A DNA stretch of 64,000 nucleotides from SZUA-584 sp040768905 (GTDB taxonomy: Bacteria; Bacillota; Clostridia; Christensenellales; SZUA-584), in contig JAXGMA010000001.1 in the NCBI GenBank assembly GCA_040768905.1, positions 1,612,001-1,676,000 of the forward strand. Direction: 5' to 3'. Of this stretch, positions 26,015-35,550 are shown in pieces. Made by a program: the position numbers and the translations under genes. Every line of letters starts with the position of its first letter. The stretch's first letter is position 1. The notes under the pieces were generated by a model. That model was not told where the DNA came from. It saw only the letters and a list, made by a program, of their open reading frames with translations, and made no database searches.

Positions 26015-26569
26015 TTACTTGTTCACCATAACCATGCTGTGACGCAAAACTCTGTCTCCCTGTGTATAACCTTTTTGCACCACGATTGCCACCGTGCCGG
26101 AAACTGCGCCGTCAGCCGGCTCAACCATTTGCATAGCCTGATGCAAATTTGGGTCAAACACTTCTCCGAGCGCAGGTATCTCGCAGACACCCAGCTTCTC
26201 CAAAACATCACGCATCTGACGGTAGACCATTTTCATGCCATCCGCGAGTGCGCTTTGCTCCTCACATTCTTCTATATGTTCAATGGCCCTCTCGAAACTG
26301 TCGAGTACGGGTAGCATCATTTCTATGGTACCGCACTGGCCGTCTTTGATCGCATCTGCCCTCGCCGCGAGCATGCGTTTCTTGTAATTGTTAAAATCGC
26401 TGTAAGTACGCAGGTATTTATCTTTAAGGTCGTCGCGTTCCCTGCATGCCTTCTCAAGTTCGCTGTCCTGCGACTGCCCGGCATCTGTCTTCGCGCATTC
26501 CTCTTCCTCCTGCTCAAGCGCAGCGGTATTATCAATTTTCTCATTTTTGTTTTGTTTTTTTTCATACAT
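26015..26569 (-). CDS. grpE: Nucleotide exchange factor GrpE
   Basis: A 184-residue protein. A charged N-terminal tail and a long coiled coil (residues ~35-90) precede the C-terminal beta domain, with GEVFDPNLHQAM and VVQKGYTQGDRVLRHSMV characteristic of GrpE. It releases ADP from DnaK. It lies between hrcA and dnaK, and a GGAGGAG site precedes the ATG at 26569. Confidence 0.95.
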   Translation of the reverse strand: MYEKKQNKNEKIDNTAALEQEEEECAKTDAGQSQDSELEKACRERDDLKDKYLRTYSDFNNYKKRMLAARADAIKDGQCGTIEMMLPVLDSFERAIEHIEECEEQSALADGMKMVYRQMRDVLEKLGVCEIPALGEVFDPNLHQAMQMVEPADGAVSGTVAIVVQKGYTQGDRVLRHSMVMVNK

Positions 26570-26589
26570 ATGCTTATCTCCTCCCCAGT

Positions 26590-27630
26590 TTAATCGTCTG
26601 ATTCAATAAAATTTGAGAATATGCTGTTCAAACTGTTGCTCACATATCCCAGTATGGAAATCACCTTGCCGTAATCCATTCTCGTCGGCCCAATGACGCC
26701 GAAAGACCCCAGCGATTCCCCGCCTATTTTATAAGTCGCAGTCACAATGCTCATGTCCTCAAGCTCTTTGACCATGTTTTCCTGCCCGATCGTGACGGAA
26801 AATTCAAGCTTAGTGGCTTTTTTCATCATGTCGTAGAGCATTTCTTTTGTTTCGAGCACGGATAAAAAATTTCTTGCCTTTTCCACGCTCATGTATTCGG
26901 GAAACTCGATGATCTTCTGCGTCCCGCTCAGCACAATGCCTCTTTCTCCCTGCGGTTCAACGCTCGTTTCGATAGCCGAGATGATGTCAGATACAAAATC
27001 GCTGTTGATGCCGATATTTTCGCGCAGACAGCAGATCAGATCCTGTTCAGCTTCCTCGAGCGTTTTTTTGGACAGTTTCTCGGTCAGCAGCCCGCCGATC
27101 ATCTCAAGATAGCTTGGTGTAAGGCCTTCCGGCACCGCGATGACCGTATCCGTCACAAGCCCTGCATTGGTGATCACGAGCAGTATGGCTTTGCGTTCCG
27201 TGATCTTGACCATCTGAATGCGTTTAATGACCGATCTTTTGAGCTGCGGCCGCAGCACCATCGAGATATGATGCGTAGAGTCAGAGAGCGCCTGCGCCGC
27301 TTTTTCCATCACCTGCTCAACTTCAGACATCCTGTCTTTAAAATAACGCTTTATTTTTTCGGCTTCCGCATGGCTCAGTTTGACAACCCGCATCAGGCGG
27401 TCGACATAATACCTGTACGCCTTTTGCGAAGGTATGCGGCCGGCCGACGTATGTGGCTGCTCTAAAAACCCAAGTTCCTCCAAATCAGCCATCTCATTGC
27501 GTATGGTCGCGGAGGAAAGATCAAATCCGTGTTTTTTGGAAATGGTGCGCGAGCCGATAGGAAGGCCAGTCATGATGTAATCGTCGATGACGGCCTTTAG
27601 AATGCCAAGCTTTCTTTCACTTAAATCCAA
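26590..27630 (-). CDS. hrcA: Heat-inducible transcription repressor HrcA
   Basis: A 346-residue repressor with an N-terminal winged helix (LGILKAVIDDYIMTGLPIGS, SSATIRNEMADLEELGFLEQ) and a C-terminal GAF-like dimer domain. It binds CIRCE operators, one of which lies 23 bases upstream of its own start, so the operon is autoregulated. It is the first gene of hrcA-grpE-dnaK-dnaJ-prmA-rsmE-mtaB-HIT. Confidence 0.96.
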   Translation of the reverse strand: MDLSERKLGILKAVIDDYIMTGLPIGSRTISKKHGFDLSSATIRNEMADLEELGFLEQPHTSAGRIPSQKAYRYYVDRLMRVVKLSHAEAEKIKRYFKDRMSEVEQVMEKAAQALSDSTHHISMVLRPQLKRSVIKRIQMVKITERKAILLVITNAGLVTDTVIAVPEGLTPSYLEMIGGLLTEKLSKKTLEEAEQDLICCLRENIGINSDFVSDIISAIETSVEPQGERGIVLSGTQKIIEFPEYMSVEKARNFLSVLETKEMLYDMMKKATKLEFSVTIGQENMVKELEDMSIVTATYKIGGESLGSFGVIGPTRMDYGKVISILGYVSNSLNSIFSNFIESDD

Positions 27631-27652
27631 CGGCCTTCCCTCCTTTCTCTTA

Positions 27653-27679
27653 TTAGCACTCTTCCATGTCGAGTGCTAA
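27653..27679 (-). promoter_or_regulatory. CIRCE operator
   Basis: TTAGCACTC, a 9-base spacer and GAGTGCTAA: an exact match to the CIRCE consensus that HrcA binds. It sits between the promoter and the hrcA start. Confidence 0.98.
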
Positions 27680-27691
27680 CATCATGCAATA

Positions 27692-27720
27692 AAAATAGCA
27701 CTTATTGTCTGCAAAGTCAA
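27692..27720 (-). promoter_or_regulatory. Sigma-A promoter of the hrcA operon
   Basis: On the minus strand: -35 TTGACT, a 17-base spacer, -10 TATTTT. Transcription would begin at the edge of the CIRCE element, so HrcA binding blocks initiation. Confidence 0.75.
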
Positions 27721-27736
27721 GCCTCGAAGTGCATTT

Positions 27737-28867
27737 TCATAGATTTTTTATAAATTCAACGATCAGGGCGTTTTGCAGGTCAAAACCTTTGCTTGTCGGC
27801 TTTATGCCGCTTTGATCGGCAGTTATCAGACCGGCTTTTTGCGTTTTGGCTATGGCCTTGGCATATGTTCGGGTAAATTCGGTGCCGAACTTTTTGCGGT
27901 AATCATCAAAGCGGATGCCATCCGAAAGGCGTAGCCTCAGCATCAGGTATTCGGCAAGCAGCTCAGCAGCATCAAGCACCGTTTCGGACACAACGGGGCG
28001 CTGCCCGGCCATAACAGCAGCGATATAGGCTTCTAAATCCTCAGTATTACCGGTTCTTGACGGCTTCTCAAAGTTGATATAGGAATGCGATGCGACACCC
28101 AGCCCCAGATATTCTCCGCCCGTCCAGTATTTCAGATTGTGCCTGCATGCAAAGCCTTTTTGGGCAAAATTAGATGTTTCGTAATGTATATAACCCGCTG
28201 CCGTTAAAATTTCTTCCGTCATGTGGCACATCGCCCTGTCTTCCTCTTCGCCTACGCCTGCATAATCTTGTGCCAGCGGTGTGCCCGGCTCGATTTTGAG
28301 CGCATATGCGGACACATGCTGCGGCGACAGAGCGGCCACACGCTGCAAAGTTTCGATATGGGTCTTTATGCTTTGGCCGGGAAGGCCGAAGATGATATCC
28401 ACATTGATGTTTTCAAACCGGCGCGCAGCAGTCTCATATGCTTTTTTAAAAACTTCCCAGGTATGCTGCCTGCCTATGCTTTTCAGTATCGCGTCATCAT
28501 GCGTTTGCAGGCCGATGCTTAAACGGCTGGCTCCGGCCCCTGCATAAGCGGCCAGCTTATCATCGCTGAGCGTCTCGGGGTTTGCTTCGATCGTGAATTC
28601 ATGAGGCTGCCAACGGCAGATAGATTTTAAGCCTTTTACAAGCGATGAAAACTGCTCCGGCTCAAGCAATGAGGGCGTGCCTCCGCCGATAAACACAGTG
28701 TCTACGGCGTGGTTTTGCAGCAGCGGCGCATATATGTTTGCTTCAGCCAGAACGGCATCGATATACCGGCCGATCAAGGATCCCCTGCCTGTAAAAGAAA
28801 CAAAGCTGCAGTATGCGCATTTTCTCAAACAGAACGGCATGTGCACATAAAGCCCGATGGTACGCAT
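27737..28867 (-). CDS. hemW: Radical SAM heme chaperone HemW (coproporphyrinogen oxidase-like)
   Basis: A 376-residue radical-SAM protein. The N-terminus MRTIGLYVHMPFCLRKCAYCSF holds the CxxxCxxC iron-sulfur motif. GGGTPSLL, IEANPETLS and the C-terminal HemN_C-like domain follow. HemW proteins handle heme rather than oxidising coproporphyrinogen. The ATG at 28867 overlaps the lepA stop by one base (TGATG); the long frame extending to 28999 into lepA is an artefact. lepA-hemW-hrcA is a conserved Firmicutes order. Confidence 0.9.
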   Translation of the reverse strand: MRTIGLYVHMPFCLRKCAYCSFVSFTGRGSLIGRYIDAVLAEANIYAPLLQNHAVDTVFIGGGTPSLLEPEQFSSLVKGLKSICRWQPHEFTIEANPETLSDDKLAAYAGAGASRLSIGLQTHDDAILKSIGRQHTWEVFKKAYETAARRFENINVDIIFGLPGQSIKTHIETLQRVAALSPQHVSAYALKIEPGTPLAQDYAGVGEEEDRAMCHMTEEILTAAGYIHYETSNFAQKGFACRHNLKYWTGGEYLGLGVASHSYINFEKPSRTGNTEDLEAYIAAVMAGQRPVVSETVLDAAELLAEYLMLRLRLSDGIRFDDYRKKFGTEFTRTYAKAIAKTQKAGLITADQSGIKPTSKGFDLQNALIVEFIKNL

Positions 28868-30663
28868 CAGTCCATTTTGAGGACAGACATGAACGCCTCG
28901 GACGGCACCTCGACGCTGCCCACCTGGCGCATGCGTTTTTTGCCCTCTTTCTGCTTTTCCAGCAGCTTCTTTTTGCGCGTGATATCGCCGCCGTAGCACT
29001 TGGCGAGTACATCCTTGCGCATGGCCTTGACGGTTTCGCGCGCAATGATCTTGCCGCCGATGGCCGCCTGAATAGGCACCTCGAACATCTGGCGCGGTAT
29101 GGCCTCTTTAAGCTTTTCGGCAATGCTGCGCCCTCTAGCATATGATTTGTCTCTGTGAACAATAATGGACAGCGCGTCGCATACCTCTCCATTGAGCAGT
29201 ATGTCAAGACGCACCAGGTCGCTTTTCTTGTAGCCCTTGAGCTCATAGTCAAGCGACGCATAGCCCCGCGTACGCGATTTTAAGATATCAAAAAAATCAT
29301 AGATGATCTCGTTAAGAGGCAGCTCATAATGTATCATCACGCGCGTGCCTTCAATATACTCCATGTTTTTAAATACGCCGCGCTTCTCCTGGCAGATATC
29401 CATCACGGCACCCACATATTCATCAGGCGTCATGATGGTCACATCGGCGATCGGCTCTTCCATATACTCTATCTGTGTGGGCTGCGGCAGGTTCGTCGGG
29501 TTTTCCACAACCAGCATCTCGCCTTTGACGGTCTTTACATGATAGCTCACGCTGGGCGCTGTGGTCACAAGGCTTAAGTCAAATTCGCGTTCAAGCCGCT
29601 CCTGGATAATCTCCATATGCAGCAGGCCAAGAAATCCGCAGCGAAAACCAAACCCGAGTGCGACTGAAGTCTCCGGCTCATACAGCAGCGACGCATCGTT
29701 GAGCGCCAGCCTTGCCAGCGCGTCGCGCAGGTCTTCATAATCTGCACCGTCAGCCGGATAGATACCGCAGAACACCATGGATGTCACATATTTGTACCCG
29801 GGCAACGGCTTTGAGGTGCCGCCTTTGGCATTGGTGATCGTGTCGCCCACACGCGTGTCCGAAACATTCTTGACGCTGGCGGCGATATACCCCACCTCTC
29901 CCGCGCTGAGCAACTGCGTTGTTAACGGCACAGGTAAAAACACGCCGACCTCGGTCACGTCAAAACGCTTGTCTGCTGCCATAAACAGTATTTTATCACC
30001 CTCAGCCACACGCCCCTGCTTGATACGCACATAGCTGATCGCGCCTTTGTAATTATCGTAAAACGAATCGAATATAAGTGCCTCAAGCGGTGCATCCGCA
30101 TCACCGGACGGCGAAGGCAGATGCTTGATCACAGCTTTTAATACATCGTCTATTCCCGTCCCCTCTTTGGCGCTGATGCGGGGCGCATACGATGTGTCAA
30201 GCCCCAGCACATCCTCGACTTCCTTGCACACTTCATCCACGCGCGCGGACGGCAGATCGATCTTGTTGATAACAGGCAGTATCTCTAGCCCGTTATCCAT
30301 CGCTAGGTATACGTTGGCAAGCGTTTGCGCCTCGATGCCCTGGCTTGCATCCACAACAAGTATGGCACCCTCACAAGCCGCCATGCTGCGCGAAACCTCG
30401 TAAGTAAAATCCACATGCCCAGGTGTGTCGATAAGGTTCATCATGTATTCGGCGCCCTCATGCTCATAGAACATCCGTACAGCCTGTGACTTGATGGTGA
30501 TGCCGCGCTCCTGCTCTAAGTCCATGGTGTCGAGTATCTGGTTGCGCATATCACGCTTTGACACCGTGTTTGTGGTTTCTATCAGCCTGTCGGCGAGCGT
30601 GGATTTTCCGTGGTCTATATGCGCAATGATACAAAAATTTCTTATCCTGTCCATGGATGCCAT
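28867..30663 (-). CDS. lepA: Elongation factor 4 (LepA), ribosomal GTPase
   Basis: A 598-residue translational GTPase. G1 is AHIDHGKSTLADRL, G3 is DTPGHVDF and G4 is NKIDLPSA, with EF-G-like domains II, III and V and the LepA-specific C-terminal domain (ARETVKAMRKDVLAKCYGGD). It acts on stalled or misassembled ribosomes. The start MASMDRIRN at 30663 has AAAGGA upstream; the ATG at 30687 lacks a site. Confidence 0.96.
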   Translation of the reverse strand: MASMDRIRNFCIIAHIDHGKSTLADRLIETTNTVSKRDMRNQILDTMDLEQERGITIKSQAVRMFYEHEGAEYMMNLIDTPGHVDFTYEVSRSMAACEGAILVVDASQGIEAQTLANVYLAMDNGLEILPVINKIDLPSARVDEVCKEVEDVLGLDTSYAPRISAKEGTGIDDVLKAVIKHLPSPSGDADAPLEALIFDSFYDNYKGAISYVRIKQGRVAEGDKILFMAADKRFDVTEVGVFLPVPLTTQLLSAGEVGYIAASVKNVSDTRVGDTITNAKGGTSKPLPGYKYVTSMVFCGIYPADGADYEDLRDALARLALNDASLLYEPETSVALGFGFRCGFLGLLHMEIIQERLEREFDLSLVTTAPSVSYHVKTVKGEMLVVENPTNLPQPTQIEYMEEPIADVTIMTPDEYVGAVMDICQEKRGVFKNMEYIEGTRVMIHYELPLNEIIYDFFDILKSRTRGYASLDYELKGYKKSDLVRLDILLNGEVCDALSIIVHRDKSYARGRSIAEKLKEAIPRQMFEVPIQAAIGGKIIARETVKAMRKDVLAKCYGGDITRKKKLLEKQKEGKKRMRQVGSVEVPSEAFMSVLKMD

Positions 30664-30853
30664 AAAAAACCTGTCCTTTGTTTTCATCTACCGCACTATA
30701 TTATATAAAACCGAGGTGAATTGCAATATCGGCTTTGGCTTAATTTTTCTGTTGTGATAGAATGAAGGAACAAAATCGATGATCTGCTGTGTCTGGTGCG
30801 ACTGTTTGATGCCTATGCCATTGCAGCTTATTACATCTTGGAGGTGCCAACCT

Positions 30854-31468
30854 ATGAATGATCTTAAAAGAACGATCGAGGCCCTTGTCAGCAAAGGGTT
30901 CAAGGCCGTGCTGGCCGCGGATGCCGCAAAAGCCACTGCTTATGTGCTCTCGGTGATCGGCAAAGATGAGACCGTGGGTATGGGCGGCAGCGTCACGCTG
31001 TTTGAAACCGGCATTGCGGACGCCCTGCTTGCACGCGGAAACACTGTTTTTTCCAGCCAGGTCGCAGAGCGCACAGGCGAAGACAAGGAAGAAGCCAAGC
31101 GTCTTGGGATGGGCGCGGACGTGTATCTGACTTCCACCAATGCGCTCACGCTTGAGGGCGACCTTATCAATATAGACGGCGTCGGGAACCGTGTAGCAGC
31201 CATGATCTACGGACCGCCAAAAATCGTTTTTATCGCCGGAAAAAATAAATTGACGCAAAATCCGCATACTGCGGTTGCCCGTATCAAAAAGATAGCCTGC
31301 CCGCAGAACGCAAGGCGGCTTGGCCTTTCAACGCCATGCGCCACACTGGATCGCTGCACCGACTGTGACGATGCTTACCGCATGTGTAACGTCACGGTAC
31401 GTTTGCAGCGTCCGACACGCGGCAAGGAAATACACGTCGTCCTCATAGACGGCGACTTTGGTTACTAG
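30854..31468 (+). CDS. LUD-domain protein (lactate-utilisation type, YkgG/DUF1121-like)
   Basis: A 204-residue protein. GMGGSVTLFETGI near residue 45 and LTLEGDLINIDGVGNRVAA near residue 100 are LUD-domain hallmarks, and a Cys cluster (CPQN ... CATLDRCTDCDDAYRMCNV) near the C-terminus may bind metal or iron-sulfur. Stand-alone LUD proteins of this form are common in Clostridia and their reaction is not established. The ATG at 30854 has TTGGAGG 9 bases upstream; the longer frame to 30779 is unlikely. It is a lone plus-strand gene between lepA and the ZIP transporter. Confidence 0.85.
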   Translation: MNDLKRTIEALVSKGFKAVLAADAAKATAYVLSVIGKDETVGMGGSVTLFETGIADALLARGNTVFSSQVAERTGEDKEEAKRLGMGADVYLTSTNALTLEGDLINIDGVGNRVAAMIYGPPKIVFIAGKNKLTQNPHTAVARIKKIACPQNARRLGLSTPCATLDRCTDCDDAYRMCNVTVRLQRPTRGKEIHVVLIDGDFGY

Positions 31469-31637
31469 CAAAAAGCTGCCGGGACCTTATTGTCCTCCAG
31501 TATATTAATCGTATGGAGTTACACAGGAAGGATCCATGTTATATATGCTGGCGCAATTGCGGTCGGTTTTGGCTTTATGACGACGAGAAGCATAAAATCA
31601 AACCATCAGCACGCATAACGGATTGATTTGCTTTTAT

Positions 31638-32435
31638 TCAGCCAAGAGCTACATCGAGGCACATCATAAGCGCAAACCCGATCATAGCGCCGATCGTCAG
31701 TTTATTATCGACGATACCCTCCCCGTTGCTTCCGCCTGGTATCAGCGCATCGATCACCACATAGATCATCGCCCCTGCCGCAAACGCGAGCACAAAAGGG
31801 AGTATCGGCCTTATTATGCTGATGAGCAGCGCACCCGCCACACCTGCCGCAGGCTCGACTGCCCCGGAAAGCTGCCCTAAGAAAAACGCCCGGCCGCGGC
31901 TCATCCCGCCCTGCAGGAGCGGCATAGCGACCGCCGTGCCTTCCGGAAAGTTCTGTATGCCGATGCCCATCGCCAGCATCATGGCCCCCACCAGCGTTGC
32001 CCCGGGCACGCCTTGCGCAAATGCGCCGAAAGCCACACCGATGGCCAGGCCTTCAGGTAAGTTGTGGACTGTCACAGACAGCACGAGCAGCATCGTGCGC
32101 CTTGCGCCGGTAGACAGTCTTGCCGTGCGCTTGATCCTTTTGAGCATCGTATCGCTAAGTTTTAAAAAAAGGCCTCCCAGCAAAAAGCCGCCCGAGGCGG
32201 CCAGCCAGGGTATGCCTTCCATCTCTTCTGATAGCGCGATCGCGGGCTGAAGCAAAGAAAAAAAACTGGCCGCCACCATGACCCCGGCGGAAAACCCGAG
32301 CATGATATTGAGCATTTTTTTGCTGATGGTCCTCATGAAAAGCGCCGGGAGCGCGCCCAGCGCAGTGACAAACCAGGTAAAGCATGTTGCGATCAGCGCC
32401 TGAATGACGGCAGGCATCCCAGCAAATTCACTCAT
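31638..32435 (-). CDS. ZIP-family divalent metal transporter
   Basis: A 265-residue membrane protein with about eight hydrophobic segments. The family signature appears as HNLPEGLAIGVAFG in TM4 and QNFPEGTAVAMPL in TM5, which line the metal path. A basic cytoplasmic loop (KRIKRTARLSTGARR) replaces the usual His-rich loop. It probably imports zinc or iron. A monocistronic minus-strand gene. Confidence 0.9.
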   Translation of the reverse strand: MSEFAGMPAVIQALIATCFTWFVTALGALPALFMRTISKKMLNIMLGFSAGVMVAASFFSLLQPAIALSEEMEGIPWLAASGGFLLGGLFLKLSDTMLKRIKRTARLSTGARRTMLLVLSVTVHNLPEGLAIGVAFGAFAQGVPGATLVGAMMLAMGIGIQNFPEGTAVAMPLLQGGMSRGRAFFLGQLSGAVEPAAGVAGALLISIIRPILPFVLAFAAGAMIYVVIDALIPGGSNGEGIVDNKLTIGAMIGFALMMCLDVALG

Positions 32436-32493
32436 AGATAAAAAATCACCCCATGGGTTTATATATGCGCACAGGGTGTTTTGAGTGCAAAAG

Positions 32494-33390
32494 TCAGATG
32501 CTGTCTATATCGCGCTGAATCTGCTGTTTAAGTTCATCCAAGTTGCTGAACTTTTTTTCATCACGAAGGCGTTTTTTGAACCTGACGGTGATCTTTCGTC
32601 TATATAGGTCTGCGGAAAGAGCCAGAATATGGATCTCAATGCTTCTGCTGCCGCTTTCTGACACAGTCGGGTTGATGCCGATGTTACACACGCCCTTATA
32701 ATTGCCGCCAACAGCGTCAATCTCTACGCTGTAAACACCGCTTGAGGGGATCAGCTTTTCCCTGCTAACACGAATGTTTGCCGTCGGAAAACCAAGCTGA
32801 GTGCTGCCGATGCCGCGGCCCCTGCCGACTTTGCCGCAAACTGAATACGGCCGGCCAAGCAACTCTTCGGCCAAAACAACATCGCCCGCTTCCAGGCATC
32901 TGCGAATGCGCGATGAACTGACCGCTTCGCCGTGTGCGATCACTGGCGGTATGATGCATACCTCAAAGCCCAGCTTACGGCCCGCATCCATCAAGGTCTG
33001 CGCATTGCCGCACGCATGGCAGCCATAAGTATAATTATACCCAGCAACCACGAGGCGGGGCGAAAATGCCTCCGCAAGTATTCTTTCAAATTCTTCGCTT
33101 TCAATCGAAGCAAATTTTTTATCAAAATGCGCGACACAAAATATGTCTATGCCTGCCGCTGCAAAGGCGCACGTTTTTTCTTCAGTTGTCATCAGGTGCT
33201 GCGGACGCTCGCTGCAAAACAACTCGCCAGGGAGCGTGTCAAAAGTCAGTACGGCGCTTTGCCCCGGCGCTTGCCTCGCTGCGTCTATCAGCGCCATATG
33301 GCCGATATGCAGCCCGTCAAAGGCGCCAAGCGCCACCGACAGGCCATGGTAGTGTTTTTTTCTCGCTTCGTTGAGCTTGATGATTTCCAT
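32494..33390 (-). CDS. ribF: Bifunctional riboflavin kinase / FAD synthetase
   Basis: A 298-residue protein. The N-terminal nucleotidyltransferase domain has LGAFDGLHIGHMALI and SSSRIRRCLEAG, and the C-terminal riboflavin-kinase domain has GRGRGIGSTQLGFPTANI and YKGVCNIGINPTV. It makes FMN and then FAD. Its ATG directly abuts the truB stop (TGAATG), so the two are translationally coupled. Confidence 0.95.
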   Translation of the reverse strand: MEIIKLNEARKKHYHGLSVALGAFDGLHIGHMALIDAARQAPGQSAVLTFDTLPGELFCSERPQHLMTTEEKTCAFAAAGIDIFCVAHFDKKFASIESEEFERILAEAFSPRLVVAGYNYTYGCHACGNAQTLMDAGRKLGFEVCIIPPVIAHGEAVSSSRIRRCLEAGDVVLAEELLGRPYSVCGKVGRGRGIGSTQLGFPTANIRVSREKLIPSSGVYSVEIDAVGGNYKGVCNIGINPTVSESGSRSIEIHILALSADLYRRKITVRFKKRLRDEKKFSNLDELKQQIQRDIDSI

Positions 33391-34257
33391 TCAGTTGTCC
33401 ACCAGCAATGTTGTTATTTTGATTTTCCCGTTCTGTGCGCATCCTATGCCGATCAAGCATCCGTCTGTATAGACACGGGCTGCCATGGTGTCTTCACCGT
33501 GATATACCGCCTGTGCCCCGTTTACCAGCATGCTGCGGCAGTTTGGCTGCACGTCTATGCGTGCAAGGCCGCGAAGAAACATATCCGGGGGAAGCAAAAT
33601 ACTGCCTAGATCGGTGATCTGCTTGATTTCGTCCGCTGTGTAAGCATCCGCGATATCAAGTCCCGCGCATTTCGTGCGCACAAGAAAAGACATATAGCTG
33701 CATGTCCCAAACATTTTCCCAAGATCCTCACACAACGTACGGATATATGTGCCTTTGCTGCATACAAACCGCAGCAGGTGGGCCTCCGCGCGTGTTTGCC
33801 GCAGATATTCTGCCTTGTGAATGACAACTGTGCGTTGCTTTGCCGGTACGCTTATCCCGCGCCTGGCCAGTTTATACAGCGCCTGCCCCTCATGTTTTGC
33901 CGCCGAATAGGCGGGCGTTCGCTGCGTGATCTGGCCTGTAAAGCCGGCAAGAGCCGATTTTACGGCTTCCGTATCCGGAGGAGGCGACGTGCAGACCTTC
34001 ATCACCTGACCGTAACTGTCTGCGGTATCGGTGCTTTTTCCAAAAGTCAGCTCCGCGATATACTCTTTTTGCGCGTTCATCATGTAGGAAGAAATGCGCG
34101 TCGCTTTGCCTACGCAAACGGGCAGCACGCCGCATGCGCCGGGATCAAGGGTTCCTGCGTGGCCTGTCTTTTTCACACCGAGTACGCCCCTTAAAAAAAC
34201 GACTGCTCCGTTTGAGGACATCCCCGGGGGCTTTAAGAAATTGACAACGCCGTTCAA
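33391..34257 (-). CDS. truB: tRNA pseudouridine(55) synthase
   Basis: A 288-residue TruB. Catalytic Asp is in HAGTLDPGACGVLPV near residue 38. The N-terminal VVNFLKPPGMSS, YIAELTFGKSTDTADSYG and CSKGTYIRTLCEDLG are family motifs, and a C-terminal PUA-like tail follows. It makes the T-loop pseudouridine in tRNAs. The TTG start overlaps the nrnA stop by four bases. Confidence 0.95.
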   Translation of the reverse strand: MNGVVNFLKPPGMSSNGAVVFLRGVLGVKKTGHAGTLDPGACGVLPVCVGKATRISSYMMNAQKEYIAELTFGKSTDTADSYGQVMKVCTSPPPDTEAVKSALAGFTGQITQRTPAYSAAKHEGQALYKLARRGISVPAKQRTVVIHKAEYLRQTRAEAHLLRFVCSKGTYIRTLCEDLGKMFGTCSYMSFLVRTKCAGLDIADAYTADEIKQITDLGSILLPPDMFLRGLARIDVQPNCRSMLVNGAQAVYHGEDTMAARVYTDGCLIGIGCAQNGKIKITTLLVDN

Positions 34258-35204
34258 TCCACCATCTCCGTCAGTTTATCAAGAACGGATTTTTTCACTT
34301 CATCAAGTTTGCCGCCCGTCACGCACCCAGATGCTGCCGCGTGGCCGCCGCCGCCGTAAAGCGCCGCCAGCGCACCGACGTCCGCACTTCCTTTTGATCT
34401 AAAGCTGATTTTGACGCCTGCAGGCAATTCACGGAACAAAACCGCCACCTGCGTTTCCTCGATCTCGCGTGCGACTTCAACGATGTTCTCACAATCTGCG
34501 CTCCCGGCGCCGAATTCTTTCATGTCGCTGTCAAGCAAAGTCAGGCATGCGATACGTCCGTCTTTAAAAAGCTCCATTCTTGAAAGTGCGCGCCCCATAA
34601 GCTGCGTTGACAGCAGCGAGCGTTGCCGGAACAGGATATCTGCCGTCCCCCTTAAGTCGAAAAGCTCGACAAGCTCAGATGTGTAAAGCAGCACTTTTTT
34701 GCTGGTGTTGGAATACGTAAAATTGCCCGTGTCGGTCGACATCGCGGTATACAGGAACTTAGCCATGTTTTCGTTGGGCGTCATATCAAGGTCACGCATG
34801 AATTCAAAGATGATTTCGCCCACAGACGAGGCGTCCGTCACATAATTGATTTGCGCATAGTGATCGTTGGTGGAATGGTGGTCAATGTTTGCGGTCGTTT
34901 TGGCACGTTTGAACAGCTTGTGGCACTTGCCGAGCCGGACGCTGTCCGCACAGTCTACAGCAACAGCAAGGTCGATACTTTCCGGCGCTGACTGCGGCGC
35001 AAGCAGCGTGTGCGGAGAAAATAAGGCTGCATATCGGGAAGTCATGTCACCGTCACAGCAGACTGCGACATCTTTGCCCATATCGCAGAGCATCTCTTTC
35101 AAAGCAAAACAAGAGCCGAGCGTATCGCCGTCCGGCTGCAAATGAGCGATCAGGGTGATGTTCTGTGCTGCGCCTATGGCCTGCTTTATCCGTTCAAACT
35201 CCAT
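34254..35204 (-). CDS. nrnA: DHH-family phosphoesterase / oligoribonuclease NrnA
   Basis: A 316-residue protein. DHH motifs are seen in HLQPDGDTLGS, VAVDCADS and NIDHHSTNDHYAQINYV, and the DHHA1 domain ends in GGGGHAAASGC. NrnA degrades nano-RNAs and can dephosphorylate pAp. It sits between rbfA and truB as in Bacillus and Clostridium. Confidence 0.93.
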   Translation of the reverse strand: MEFERIKQAIGAAQNITLIAHLQPDGDTLGSCFALKEMLCDMGKDVAVCCDGDMTSRYAALFSPHTLLAPQSAPESIDLAVAVDCADSVRLGKCHKLFKRAKTTANIDHHSTNDHYAQINYVTDASSVGEIIFEFMRDLDMTPNENMAKFLYTAMSTDTGNFTYSNTSKKVLLYTSELVELFDLRGTADILFRQRSLLSTQLMGRALSRMELFKDGRIACLTLLDSDMKEFGAGSADCENIVEVAREIEETQVAVLFRELPAGVKISFRSKGSADVGALAALYGGGGHAAASGCVTGGKLDEVKKSVLDKLTEMVD

Positions 35205-35211
35205 AATGCGT

Positions 35212-35550
35212 TTAAACCTTTTTGAGCATTTGAGAGATTTTGCTGCTGTACTCTATGGATGTGTCGAGCACAAAAGTGATCTGAGGCAAGCGGCGCATCC
35301 TCATCCGGGAACCCACTTCGTTCTTGATAAAGTGCTCAGCATGCGACAAAGTTTCAATCGTGGACTTCTTTTTCTTCTCATCGTCAAACACGCTGATATA
35401 AGCCTTTGCGTATTTTAGATCACGCGTTAAGTCCACATGGGTCACGCTTGCCATCTCAGAGACCCGCGGGTCTTTTATCTCGGTGCTGATGATCTCGCTT
35501 AAAACACGTTTAAACTCAGACTGTATGCCTGCCATTCTGTCTTTTGACAC
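35212..35550 (-). CDS. rbfA: Ribosome-binding factor A
   Basis: A 112-residue KH-like protein (KDRMAGIQSEFKRVLSEII, DPRVSEMASVTHVDLTRDLKYAKAYISV) that matures the 30S subunit. The GTG start overlaps the infB stop by one base. Confidence 0.95.
   Translation of the reverse strand: MSKDRMAGIQSEFKRVLSEIISTEIKDPRVSEMASVTHVDLTRDLKYAKAYISVFDDEKKKKSTIETLSHAEHFIKNEVGSRMRMRRLPQITFVLDTSIEYSSKISQMLKKV

Noticed and set aside
28868..28999. Longer hemW start inside lepA
   Set aside because: The 44 extra residues are Arg/Lys/Gly-rich antisense-like filler; the coupled ATG at 28867 gives the family N-terminus.
30740..31267. A 175-codon minus-strand frame opposite the LUD gene
   Set aside because: It is a shadow: the plus strand has a strong ribosome site, family motifs and the Cys cluster, and the minus frame has no recognisable domain.
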